Positions 1 through 7,203 are shown, counted from the stretch's first letter. The stretch is 30,278 nt of DNA from Holophagaceae bacterium (GCA_025355915.1 JANXYT010000210.1:1-30278), one strand, 5' to 3'. Numbers and translations: made by a program. Notes: generated by a model not told the origin, from the letters alone.

Positions 1-2
1 TG

Positions 3-635
3 AAGCTGCTCGATCCCAAGGCTCCGGCAGGTTCCCCCCTGCCCGCACCATCGGGCCAGTCGATGGCTGCGCCCCTTCCGCCCGGAACCCAGGAACGCCT
101 GTCCCGCCTGCGCCAGGATCTCGACTACACCGCCAAACAGGCCGCCGTGGTGAGGGCGCGTTTGGAGCCCGTGATCCGGGCCTGGAACCACACACCTTCG
201 ATCCAACCCACCGCCGGCTACCTCAGCTCAGGATTCGGGGTGCGGGTCAGCCCCTTTTCCCGGGCCAATGAGGCGGGTGACGGCCTGCTCGGCTACCACA
301 TGGGGATCGACATTAGCAACGCGCTCGACACACCCATCCAGGTCACCGCCGATGGTGAAGTCCTAGAAGCGGGATGGATGGACCGCTACGGATGGGGCGT
401 GCGAGTCCGTCACACCGAGGACCAGGAGACCCTCTACGCCCACATGAACCATGTGAATGTGAAAGCCGGTCAGAAGGTGCTGCGGGGGGATATCCTGGGA
501 GCCATGGGACGCTCGGGAAATGCCACTGGTGTCCACCTCCATTACGAGGTCCGCCGGAACGGGAAACCCGTGAACCCTCAGCCGTATCTCCGGCTCCAGC
601 GCCAGTGGCTCCACGCCCTCGGTAAGAAGTCCTGA
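3..635 (+). CDS. M23 family metallopeptidase (LytM-type murein endopeptidase), 5' end outside window
   Basis: The reading frame is open to the left edge, so the true start lies upstream. The first ATG inside the window is at 63, and residue numbers here count from it. Residues about 10-40 look like the end of a helical or coiled-coil stretch. A complete LytM/M23 domain follows from about 55 to 176. Its zinc and catalytic residues are visible: H79 and D83 in the YHMGID motif, H127 in YAHM, and H158/H160 in HLHYE. The family cleaves peptidoglycan cross-bridges or stem peptides in the periplasm. An intact active site argues for an enzyme rather than a degenerate EnvC/NlpD-type activator. The bactofilin gene begins 15 bases downstream. 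M23 peptidase plus bactofilin is a recurrent gene pair in cell-shape systems, so a shape role is likely by inference. Any signal peptide or membrane anchor would lie off the window. Confidence 0.93.
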   Translation, partial: KLLDPKAPAGSPLPAPSGQSMAAPLPPGTQERLSRLRQDLDYTAKQAAVVRARLEPVIRAWNHTPSIQPTAGYLSSGFGVRVSPFSRANEAGDGLLGYHMGIDISNALDTPIQVTADGEVLEAGWMDRYGWGVRVRHTEDQETLYAHMNHVNVKAGQKVLRGDILGAMGRSGNATGVHLHYEVRRNGKPVNPQPYLRLQRQWLHALGKKS

Positions 636-650
636 TTCAAGGAGTTATCC

Positions 651-1112
651 ATGGCAGTCTTCGGTAACAGCAAATCCAAGCCTGAACCCGCCTCCGCCAT
701 CCATTCCCTGCTGGGCAAGGATGTCATGTTCACGGGGGAGATCCACACTGGTGCGCGAAGCTTCCGAGTGGAAGGCGTGGTGGAAGGCATCATCCATTCC
801 ACGGGAGAAGTTTCCATTGCTCCAGGGGGTGTGGTGAAGGGCACCATCTTCGCCAAGAATCTGGTCGTCACTGGCCGGGCTGAGGGCACCATGAAAATCA
901 CGGACTGTCTCGAGATCCACGGGACAGGTTATGTCGAAGGTGATGTTGAAGTTGGTTCCCTGGTGGTGGATGAAGGCGGCACGCTCCAGGGGGTCTGTGT
1001 TCGCAAGGACCAGACCTTGGCCCACGATACCAACGGCGTGGCCAAGGGGGGATCGCTCCCCACAGTCAAGCATCCAGAGCTCGACCCGAAAAAAGTTGAT
1101 CTCAAACGCTGA
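651..1112 (+). CDS. bactofilin family cytoskeletal protein
   Basis: A 153-residue protein of the polymer-forming bactofilin (DUF583) family. It has a short polar N-terminal tail, a central domain of about residues 18-120 and a charged C-terminal tail. The core shows the repeating beta-helix pattern of short strands broken by glycines (for example VEGVVEGII, GGVVKGTI, GTGYVEGDVEVG). Bactofilins self-assemble without nucleotide into filaments, often membrane-associated, that position cell-wall enzymes. The ATG at 651 is preceded by AAGGAG (639-644) at good spacing. The preceding M23 peptidase gene ends 15 bases upstream on the same strand, so the two are probably cotranscribed. The length is usual for the family. 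No transmembrane segment is seen. It is convergent with ruvB, whose stop lies only 8 bases away. Confidence 0.93.
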   Translation: MAVFGNSKSKPEPASAIHSLLGKDVMFTGEIHTGARSFRVEGVVEGIIHSTGEVSIAPGGVVKGTIFAKNLVVTGRAEGTMKITDCLEIHGTGYVEGDVEVGSLVVDEGGTLQGVCVRKDQTLAHDTNGVAKGGSLPTVKHPELDPKKVDLKR

Positions 1113-1120
1113 GCGACCAG

Positions 1121-2134
1121 CTACCGGAATAGCGGCCCAGGGTCCGACTTCACCCCCAGGTAGGCGTAGGCCGCGTCCGTGGCCTTCCGTCCCTGGGGCG
1201 TTCGGTCAAGAAAACCCACCTGCATGAGGTAGGGCTCCACCAAATCCTCCAAAGCGCCCTCGTCCTCTCCCAGGGCAGCCGCCAGGGTGCGGAGGCCCAC
1301 CGGCCCCCCACGATGCTTGTGGCAGATGGCTTGGAGGTACTCGCGGTCCAAGGCGTCGAGGCCCAGATCATCCACTTCATGCAGTTTCAGGCAGGCATCC
1401 GCGGAGGCCTCAGTGATGGTGCCGTCGCCCTTCACTTCCGCGTAATCCCTGCAGCGCCGCAATAGGCGGTTGCAGATGCGCGGCGTGCCACGGCTGCGAC
1501 GGGCGATGGCTTCGGAACCTTCCCTGGCGAGGTGGATGCCGAGGAGGTCCGCCGACCGATTCGCAATGATGGCCAGTTCCGCACGGGTGTAGAACTCCAG
1601 GCGGTGGACCAGGCCGAACCGGTCGTGGAGGGGCTTGGAGATCAAGCCGGCCCGCGTAGTGGCTCCGACCAAGGTGAAGGGGCGCAAGTCCACCTTCAGC
1701 GTCTGGGCGCTTGGGCCCTGGCCGATGAGGATGTCCAATTTCCGATCCTCCATGGCCGAATAGAGCAACTCTTCGATGGGCGCGGACAGGCGATGGATCT
1801 CGTCGATGAAGAGGAACTCGCCTGCCTCCAGGTTGGTGAGAATCGCAGCCAGATCTCCCTTTTTTTCAAGGGCGGGGGCCTGGATGACCTTGCACGGGGC
1901 CCCCATCTCATTGGCGAGCACGTGGGCCAGCGTCGTCTTTCCCAGCCCCGGAGGACCGAAGAGCAGCACATGGTCCAGCACATCCCCGCGCTTGGTGGCC
2001 GCCTGAAGGGCGATCTCCAACCGGGCTTTTACCTTCTCTTGGCCGATATATTCCTGCAGCCTCTGCGGCCTCAGCGAGTATTCAGCCGGGTCCTCGGCTT
2101 CACCAGTTGGATCCAGATCAGGGTGTCGGTGCAT
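1121..2134 (-). CDS. ruvB: Holliday junction branch migration DNA helicase RuvB
   Basis: RuvB is the AAA+ motor of the RuvABC resolvasome, driving branch migration of Holliday junctions with RuvA. This copy has 337 residues, the normal length. Visible motifs are Walker A GPPGLGKT (60-67), Walker B FIDEIH (about 109-114), sensor 1 GATTRAG (157-163) and the arginine-finger region DRFG (R172). A winged-helix C-terminal domain follows, with the usual GGPVGL and AYAYLG type segments. An in-frame ATG lies 23 codons upstream. The start at 2134 is preferred because the protein then begins like other RuvBs and because the purine-rich GAGGAAATAGGAG runs up to it. ruvA and ruvC are not in the window. 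The gene is divergent from the histidine kinase gene and convergent with the bactofilin gene. Confidence 0.97.
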   Translation of the reverse strand: MHRHPDLDPTGEAEDPAEYSLRPQRLQEYIGQEKVKARLEIALQAATKRGDVLDHVLLFGPPGLGKTTLAHVLANEMGAPCKVIQAPALEKKGDLAAILTNLEAGEFLFIDEIHRLSAPIEELLYSAMEDRKLDILIGQGPSAQTLKVDLRPFTLVGATTRAGLISKPLHDRFGLVHRLEFYTRAELAIIANRSADLLGIHLAREGSEAIARRSRGTPRICNRLLRRCRDYAEVKGDGTITEASADACLKLHEVDDLGLDALDREYLQAICHKHRGGPVGLRTLAAALGEDEGALEDLVEPYLMQVGFLDRTPQGRKATDAAYAYLGVKSDPGPLFR

Positions 2135-2207
2135 GACTCCTATTTCCTCACGGGACTTCCACTTGTGTCCAGCCGACGGCGGGATAATCTTGGGTTCACG
2201 CAATCGA

Positions 2208-2217
2208 CCCCCCCCCC
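2208..2217. repeat. ten-C homopolymer tract in the ruvB/kinase intergenic region
   Basis: Ten consecutive C residues lie between the divergent ruvB and histidine kinase genes, followed after TCC TTCC by a further run of five C. The tract falls in the probable 5' untranslated region of the kinase gene, about 28 bases before its GTG. Tracts of this length can change length by slipped-strand synthesis. There is no evidence of variation from a single sequence, and sequencing error in the run length is possible. Confidence 0.9.
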
Positions 2218-2244
2218 TCCTTCCCCCAACGCCCGGGAGATGCT

Positions 2245-3771
2245 GTGGCCCAGCGCTATCAGCTCCTGATCCGAGACCGCCATGGATTCGAGCGCACCGT
2301 GCCGCTCACCCGCTCCGTCACCCTGGGAAGGCAGAGCCTTTGCGATGTCGTGCTCTCTGACAACATGATCAGCCGCAACCATCTGCGGTTGGAGCTTCGT
2401 GATGAGATTTGGTGGGCTGAGGATCTCCAGACCACCCATGGATGCTTTTACAAGGGTCAGCAACTTGGCCGAGAGGCCTGGGAGCCGGGGACTCCGCTCC
2501 GTCTGGCGGATGGAGCCTACACCCTTACCCTGCAGAGCCTGGATCAGACCAGTTCCGAACTGCATCTTCAGGCCATTTTAGAAACGGCCCAGTTACTGGC
2601 GCAGGAAGTGGATCTCGAGGACCTTCTCGAACAGTCCATGGACAAGCTCCTTTCCATTTCAGGCACCTTCCGCGGTTTCCTGATGCTGCTGGAAAACGGC
2701 GAGCTCACGACCCGCGTCCAGCGCAACCTGGGCCAGGAGCTCGAAGGCAGCATCCAGCTATCGCTTTCCAGCGTGCACAAGGTATTCGAGACGGGGGATC
2801 CGGTTTGGATCCTGAACGTTGCGGACGAGCACCATCTGATGAATCAGCACTCCATTCAGCGGCTTGAGTTGAAGACCATCCTCTGCCTTCCCCTGGTGCT
2901 CCAGGGCCGACGGCTCGGCGTGGTCTACCTCGACAGCCGAAAACCCATCACTGAACCGCCGGACCGGGAGACCTTCGAGGCCATCGTCGCCCTCTGCGCC
3001 ATCGCCATCGAACGCACCCGGCTCTCTGAGGAGAACCTCCGTAGCCACGTGCTCGCCACCGTGGGCCAGGTGGCCAGTTCCATCATCCATGATTTCAAGA
3101 ACGGACTCTTCGTCCTGCGCGGCCACGCGGATCTGCTGGAGCTGTCCACCGAGGACCACAAGATCCGGCACCACTGCCGCAAGATCCTGGAGTGCGTGGA
3201 CCGCCTGACCCACCTGAGCCAGGACGTACTCGACTTTGCAAAGGTGCGCGAGCCCAACCGGGAAACCGTGGATCTTCGCGTCTTCCTCGACGCCATCCTT
3301 GAACCCGTGGCCCCTCGCGCCGCCGAACTGGGCGTCCAGCTTCGCACGGAAGGCCCCACCTGCCTGGTCAAGCTGGATCCCGCACAGTTCACGCGCGTCA
3401 TGGAAAACCTCATGGCCAACGCCCTCGACGCCACCACGGACATGAGCGGAGAGATCGTTGTGTCGTGGTCCCAAGTGACGGGGGGTGTCCAGATCCGCGT
3501 AAGGGATCGGGGCCGCGGCATCCCCCGCAAGGTAATCAAGCGAATCTTCGAACCTTTCTTCAGCTATGGGAAGAAGAAGGGCACGGGGCTCGGCATGGCC
3601 ACCGTCAAGAAAATCGTCGAGGAGCACGGCGGCAGCCTGGAGTTCCTCAGCGAGGAAGGCAGCGGCACCGAGGTGGTCATCACCCTGCCCGAGCATCCCA
3701 TCACCGGAACCTTCAAAGTCTCGGACGAATCCACCGGCGGTCACCGGGCACTCGGGAGTGAGGGCGTATGA
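2245..3771 (+). CDS. cytoplasmic sensor histidine kinase with FHA and GAF domains
   Basis: A 508-residue protein with no transmembrane segment. Residues about 1-100 are an FHA domain, which binds phosphothreonine, with the GR (28-29) and SRNH (43-46) motifs. Residues about 113-258 resemble a GAF domain. A dimerisation and phosphoacceptor helix follows, with H282 in the H-box IIHDFKN. The ATPase domain has the N-box ENLMANALDA (about 387-396), the G1 box DRGRGIP (421-427) and the G2 box GTGLGM (446-451). It should therefore autophosphorylate on H282 in response to a cytoplasmic signal, with FHA input linking it to Ser/Thr kinase signalling (inference). The start is GTG, with GGGAGA 4 bases before it. 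No response regulator is adjacent, so it is an orphan kinase here. Its stop overlaps the ispF start (ATGA), so the two are translationally coupled. Confidence 0.93.
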   Translation: MAQRYQLLIRDRHGFERTVPLTRSVTLGRQSLCDVVLSDNMISRNHLRLELRDEIWWAEDLQTTHGCFYKGQQLGREAWEPGTPLRLADGAYTLTLQSLDQTSSELHLQAILETAQLLAQEVDLEDLLEQSMDKLLSISGTFRGFLMLLENGELTTRVQRNLGQELEGSIQLSLSSVHKVFETGDPVWILNVADEHHLMNQHSIQRLELKTILCLPLVLQGRRLGVVYLDSRKPITEPPDRETFEAIVALCAIAIERTRLSEENLRSHVLATVGQVASSIIHDFKNGLFVLRGHADLLELSTEDHKIRHHCRKILECVDRLTHLSQDVLDFAKVREPNRETVDLRVFLDAILEPVAPRAAELGVQLRTEGPTCLVKLDPAQFTRVMENLMANALDATTDMSGEIVVSWSQVTGGVQIRVRDRGRGIPRKVIKRIFEPFFSYGKKKGTGLGMATVKKIVEEHGGSLEFLSEEGSGTEVVITLPEHPITGTFKVSDESTGGHRALGSEGV

Positions 3772-4259
3772 GCTCGATCCGGGTCGGCCAGGGGTTTGAC
3801 GTCCACCGTTTCGCCGCCCCCGAGGAGGGCCGTCCCCTGATTCTCATGGGCTGTGACATTCCCCACGACCGAGGGCTCGCAGGGCACAGCGACGCCGACG
3901 TGATGCTGCATGCCCTCATGGATGCCCTGCTGGGCGCCACCGGACTCGGAGACATCGGGCAGCATTTCCCCGACACTGATCCGGCCTACAAGGGCGCGGC
4001 CTCGACGTTGCTGCTGGATCGGGTCATGGGTGATCTGGCGGAGCGGGGCTGGCGGGTGGTGAACGCGGATGTATGCCTCATCGGCGAATACCCGAAGATC
4101 GGGCCTCACCGCGTGCGCATGCGGGATGGCGTGGCGCCCCTCCTGGGCCTCCCGGCCGATGCCCTGAACGTGAAGGCCACCACCACGGAAAAGCTGGGAT
4201 TCACCGGACGCGGCGAAGGCCTCGCCGCCCAGGCCGTGGTGCTGATCCAGCGGGACTGA
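3768..4259 (+). CDS. ispF: 2-C-methyl-D-erythritol 2,4-cyclodiphosphate synthase IspF
   Basis: IspF makes the cyclic diphosphate intermediate of the non-mevalonate (MEP) isoprenoid pathway and releases CMP. The 163-residue protein is full length. The zinc ligands correspond to D11 and H13 in GFDVH and to H48. The substrate loop GHSDADV, the FPDTDP motif and the family signature ATTTEKLGFTGRGEG near the C-terminus are all present. The ATG overlaps the TGA of the upstream histidine kinase by four bases, with a GAGGG-type ribosome site inside the kinase gene. ispD, its usual neighbour, is absent. The functional link to the kinase is unknown and may be only operon packing. Confidence 0.97.
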   Translation: MSSIRVGQGFDVHRFAAPEEGRPLILMGCDIPHDRGLAGHSDADVMLHALMDALLGATGLGDIGQHFPDTDPAYKGAASTLLLDRVMGDLAERGWRVVNADVCLIGEYPKIGPHRVRMRDGVAPLLGLPADALNVKATTTEKLGFTGRGEGLAAQAVVLIQRD

Positions 4260-4283
4260 AGGTGCCCTGAGACCTCCCTGGCA

Positions 4284-4301
4284 TTCATCGCATATGATGA
4301 A
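4284..4301. promoter_or_regulatory. inverted repeat before the lipoprotein gene
   Basis: TTCATC and GATGAA form a perfect six-base inverted repeat separated by six bases. It lies in the 57-base gap between ispF and the lipoprotein gene. The sequence TATGAT (4293-4298), similar to a -10 element, sits inside it, but no good -35 is visible. It could be an operator overlapping a promoter, or chance. Confidence 0.25.
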
Positions 4302-4316
4302 AGCTCCGGAGGATTC

Positions 4317-4742
4317 ATGAAGTTCCACCCCGTTCTTCCCGCCTTGGTGCTGATGGGCGCCGCGTGCTTCCTGGGCTGCCGGAAGGTGCCCCTGACGCCC
4401 AGTGCTCCGATTCCCGCGGGATCGGTGGTCTTCCGGTTCACCCGCGCCGTCAGGGGCCCCGTGGAGCTCAGCGTGGACGGCACCCGCATCCCCGTGCAGC
4501 AGTCACCCAAGGCCGCCATCATCCTCCAGGTGAAGGGACTCCCACCCGGCAAGCACCGGTTCTTCCTGACCAGCCAGCGGGAGACCTTCAGCCCAGACAT
4601 GGGCGAACTGGACCTGCCCACCGACAAGGGCCTCTACCAAGTCACACTCACCCAGCGCCTCGACGCGGTGCTCTATGGCAAGCCGGACCCCCTGCCCACG
4701 GCGGAGGGGCTTCCCGGGGTGACCGCCGTCCTCATGAAATAG
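4317..4742 (+). CDS. small putative lipoprotein of unknown function
   Basis: A 141-residue protein with an N-terminal hydrophobic signal of about residues 5-20 ending in FLGC, with the candidate lipidated cysteine at C21. The -3 position is F rather than the usual L, so the lipobox is slightly atypical. The mature part looks like a compact beta domain: alternating hydrophobic residues with GPVELSVDG, LPPGKHRFFL and GLYQVTLTQ. This resembles small PEGA-like or carbohydrate-binding folds, but no family is recognised. The ATG has a strong GGAGG (4308-4312) at proper spacing. The next gene, the ferredoxin, begins two bases after its stop, so the two are probably cotranscribed and coupled. Confidence 0.8.
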   Translation: MKFHPVLPALVLMGAACFLGCRKVPLTPSAPIPAGSVVFRFTRAVRGPVELSVDGTRIPVQQSPKAAIILQVKGLPPGKHRFFLTSQRETFSPDMGELDLPTDKGLYQVTLTQRLDAVLYGKPDPLPTAEGLPGVTAVLMK

Positions 4743-4744
4743 CC

Positions 4745-5038
4745 ATGGCGGTGGTGGCTCAGACCCGTCGCCGGGACCACATCCTCAGCGGTCCTGGAAC
4801 CCTGATGGACCTGTGCCTCGGGGTGGGCCTCCCCGTGGCCTCAGCCTGCTCTGGGCGCGGTGCTTGCGGGAAGTGCGTGATGACCGTGCTGCGGGGCGCC
4901 GATAGCCTCGCACCCCCTTCCCCACTCGAAGCCGCTGTCCTCGCGAAGATCGAGGCCGGCACTGAACAGCGGCTCGGCTGCCAGTGCGGGATGCCAGCTG
5001 TGGCTTCGGATCTCCTCATCACCACGGGCTACTGGTGA
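4745..5038 (+). CDS. [2Fe-2S] ferredoxin-like protein
   Basis: A 97-residue single-domain protein with the beta-grasp [2Fe-2S] pattern. C35, C41 and C44 form a CX5CX2C cluster in SACSGRGACGKC, and C79 in RLGCQ is the fourth ligand. CX5CX2C spacing is that of adrenodoxin-like and RACo-like ferredoxins rather than the plant type (CX4CX2C). C81 is an extra nearby cysteine. It probably carries single electrons in the cytoplasm, but the partner reductase is not in the window. The reading frame is open well upstream. The ATG at 4745 is chosen because it directly follows the lipoprotein stop and gives a domain of normal size. No ribosome site is evident, so translational coupling is likely. Its TGA overlaps the GTG of the next gene. 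Confidence 0.88.
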   Translation: MAVVAQTRRRDHILSGPGTLMDLCLGVGLPVASACSGRGACGKCVMTVLRGADSLAPPSPLEAAVLAKIEAGTEQRLGCQCGMPAVASDLLITTGYW

Positions 5039-6024
5039 AGCGCAAGGCCTGGATGGCCCTCGGGCTGGCCCCCCTGCTGGGCATCGCTGGCTTCGTTGGA
5101 TGGAAAACCCAGTCGGTGGCCCGGGAACTGGTGGATCCACCCTTTTACCACCCGCAGTCCCTTTCCCGAGTGGAGGCCACCTACCGGGAACTGGCGGAGG
5201 GTCGGGACGGGGACCCGGGAGGCCATTGGTCCAGCCAGGATGCGGAAGGCCTTGATCTGTGGCGGTTCACCCGTCCCACACCCTCACCAGGCGTGGTGCT
5301 CCTCCTTCATGGATTCGGTGACGACCGGTGGGGCACCAGCCCTGCCATCAAGTGGTTCCCGCGCCTTGATGGGGCCATCTTCACCTACCGGCGGCGGGAC
5401 GATGCCATGCGACGCGGTGGCCCGGTCCCCGCCGTGACCTTCGGGGTCAGGGAGTCCGAGGATGTCATCCGGGTGGTGCATCACCTGGAAGCCTCGGGCC
5501 TTCCGCGCCGCAGGATCCTCCTCCTGGGCCGCAGCCTGGGGGCCTCCGTGGGCCTGCTGGCCCTGGCCGACCTGGAACGCGAAGGCAAGGGACCCTTGGC
5601 CGGCATCATCTGGGAGGGCGCCCCCGCCAGCAGCCGCAGCTTCGCCGAACGCCTGGTGCGCGGACCGAAGGACCGCTGGTGGCATGTCCTGGCGCCTTCT
5701 ATCGGGGCCGCTGCGGCCTTCGCCGCGGGCCGCCTGGGCGGATATGCCCCAGAAGACACTGACCTCATCCGCCGCTTGGGGACGCTGCGTCTGGCCACGC
5801 CGAGCCTCTGCTTCCTGGCCACCCAGGACCGCCTCGCGCCACCCGACCTGCAGCGCTCGGTGGCAGCGCGGTTCGTCCATAGTCGCGTGATTGAGGTAGC
5901 CACTTGGCACCTCCACTGCGCGGAAGCGCTTGGCCCCGCCTACACCGGCGCCATCCAAACCACCGTGGAAACCTGGTTGCCGGACACGGCAAGGGACCCC
6001 GAAGGGCCCCATCCGGTGCATTGA
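5035..6024 (+). CDS. membrane-anchored alpha/beta hydrolase
   Basis: A 329-residue protein. Residues about 4-23 form one hydrophobic segment after basic residues, so it is an uncleaved anchor or signal sequence. The alpha/beta hydrolase fold follows: oxyanion-type HGFGDDRWG (92-100), nucleophile elbow LGRSLG with S167, acid candidate D265 in TQDRLAPP, and histidine H292 or H294 in WHLHCAEA. The catalytic set therefore appears intact. It resembles the BEM46/YtmA-like serine hydrolases, but the substrate cannot be assigned. The start is GTG overlapping the ferredoxin stop (GTGA). An upstream in-frame ATG at 4984 lies inside the ferredoxin gene and is less likely. It is convergent with the CsgG-like gene, 18 bases away. 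Confidence 0.87.
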   Translation: MKRKAWMALGLAPLLGIAGFVGWKTQSVARELVDPPFYHPQSLSRVEATYRELAEGRDGDPGGHWSSQDAEGLDLWRFTRPTPSPGVVLLLHGFGDDRWGTSPAIKWFPRLDGAIFTYRRRDDAMRRGGPVPAVTFGVRESEDVIRVVHHLEASGLPRRRILLLGRSLGASVGLLALADLEREGKGPLAGIIWEGAPASSRSFAERLVRGPKDRWWHVLAPSIGAAAAFAAGRLGGYAPEDTDLIRRLGTLRLATPSLCFLATQDRLAPPDLQRSVAARFVHSRVIEVATWHLHCAEALGPAYTGAIQTTVETWLPDTARDPEGPHPVH

Positions 6025-6042
6025 TTCACTGACCCTTGCGGA

Positions 6043-6780
6043 TCATTCCTCTTCATGGGCCGCCACCGTGGCGCGCAGCAGCTTGGGAGCGATGCGCTGG
6101 ACGATGGGCTCGAAGACCTTGTTCACCAGTTCCTCGTCATAGGACACCTCGGCGCCGGTACCGGCCACCTTCACGCTGGTGTCATCCAGCTTGTCCTCAT
6201 CTTTCCAGGCTCCAAGAATTTCCCCGGTTTCGACCTCGATCAGGCGAATGTCGAGCCGCCCCGTGAAGGACGCCTTCTTCACGTTCACGCTGCCGGCCAC
6301 GGCCCCGGCCATGCCACTGCCGGTCACCTTGCCCACCAGGGCCCCCACGCCCCAGCCGGTATTGAATCCACCCTCCTTGTAGGCGAAGCGGGTGACTTTG
6401 CCGGTCATCACGTACTTCACGCCGAGCAGCTTGCCGATCTTCTGCACGGTGGCGGTGTCCACTTCGCCACTCTGCTGGAAGTTCAGCTCCCCGCGGATCT
6501 CGTTCAGCCGTTCGCGCTCGATGACACGGAGCTTGTTCTTGCCTTTCTCGACGATCTCCGTGGTGAAGAGATCACGAAGCTGATTGGAGATGGTCCCCAT
6601 CTGGTTGCCCCACCCGCCGTGGCGCCAGCCATGCCAGGCATCGGGGGCAGCCTTGAACTCGAGGATGGCGATGCGGGGGAGCTTCGCCTTGTCCTCCTTG
6701 GAGAGCTTCTTCTGGGCGAAGGCCGGAAGGCTGATGGCGAACACAGCCAGGAGGGTAAGGAGCAGATTGCGAAGGCGCAT
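6043..6780 (-). CDS. CsgG-like (curli assembly family) exported protein
   Basis: A 245-residue protein. Residues 1-22 are a signal peptide ending AFA before QKK, with no lipobox cysteine, unlike E. coli CsgG, which is a lipoprotein. The mature part has the CsgG-family pattern RIAILEF near the start, VIERERLNEI in the middle, LLGVKYVMTGKVTRF, and RLDIRLIEVETGEILGAW towards the end. Between the last two lies a glycine-rich GWGVGALVGKVTGSG-type stretch that may be a membrane-inserting hairpin. An H/W/G-rich insert (WHGWRHGGWG) lies near residue 50. CsgG forms an outer-membrane secretion pore in curli systems. No csgA, csgB, csgE or csgF is present, so curli export is not implied. The start at 6780 has AGGAG five bases before ATG. 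An earlier ATG falls inside the HU gene and is rejected. Confidence 0.85.
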   Translation of the reverse strand: MRLRNLLLTLLAVFAISLPAFAQKKLSKEDKAKLPRIAILEFKAAPDAWHGWRHGGWGNQMGTISNQLRDLFTTEIVEKGKNKLRVIERERLNEIRGELNFQQSGEVDTATVQKIGKLLGVKYVMTGKVTRFAYKEGGFNTGWGVGALVGKVTGSGMAGAVAGSVNVKKASFTGRLDIRLIEVETGEILGAWKDEDKLDDTSVKVAGTGAEVSYDEELVNKVFEPIVQRIAPKLLRATVAAHEEE

Positions 6781-6806
6781 GGGAACTCCTAATGGAAACA
6801 GGGGAT

Positions 6807-7103
6807 TCACTCGTCGATGAGCTTGCTGCGAAGTTCCTTGCCCAGCTTGAAATAAACCACGCGCTTCGGCGGCACCTGGATGCTCTCACCGCTGCGGGGA
6901 TTCCGCCCTTGGCGGGCCCGGCGGTCCCGCAGACGGAAGCTGCCGAAACCCCGCAGTTCCACGCCTTCGCCAGTCTTGAGGGACTCGATGACGCTCTCCA
7001 GGAACGTGTTCACCAGGAGGTCTGCGTCCTTCTTCCCCAGTTCGAGCCGCTCCATCAGATGTCGGGAGAGGTCGGCTTTGGTGAGGGTCTCCATCGCTTC
7101 CAT
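6807..7103 (-). CDS. HU/IHF family DNA-binding protein
   Basis: A 98-residue nucleoid-associated protein. It shows an N-terminal helical pair (LTKADLSRHL onward), the GFGSFRLRDR strand and the DNA-binding arm with RQGRNPRSGE, whose conserved RNP contains the intercalating proline. VVYFKLGKELR follows. The sequence looks closer to IHF-alpha (LTKADL, arm shape) than to canonical HU, but the single subunit could act as a homodimer. The start at 7103 is chosen over an internal ATG three codons later because GGAG lies six bases before it. The sequence GGAGTTCCCATG is identical in the CsgG-like gene downstream. The CsgG-like gene starts 26 bases after its stop, so the two are probably cotranscribed. 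A plausible promoter lies at 7152-7181. Confidence 0.94.
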   Translation of the reverse strand: MEAMETLTKADLSRHLMERLELGKKDADLLVNTFLESVIESLKTGEGVELRGFGSFRLRDRRARQGRNPRSGESIQVPPKRVVYFKLGKELRSKLIDE

Positions 7104-7151
7104 GGGAACTCCGAGAGGTGTGGGGGCTTAGGTGGCTTGAGGGCAGTCCTC

Positions 7152-7181
7152 AATAAATCCCCATCCAGGCCCTGCGGTCAA
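7152..7181 (-). promoter_or_regulatory. candidate sigma70-type promoter for the HU/IHF-like gene
   Basis: Reading leftward, TTGACC (7176-7181, five of six to the -35 consensus) is followed after 18 bases by TTTATT (7152-7157, four of six to the -10). This is about 50 bases upstream of the HU/IHF-like start codon. It lies between that gene and the aminopeptidase terminator, where a promoter is needed. Confidence 0.42.
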
Positions 7182-7203
7182 GGGGGACATCTTCACCCAT
7201 TTG

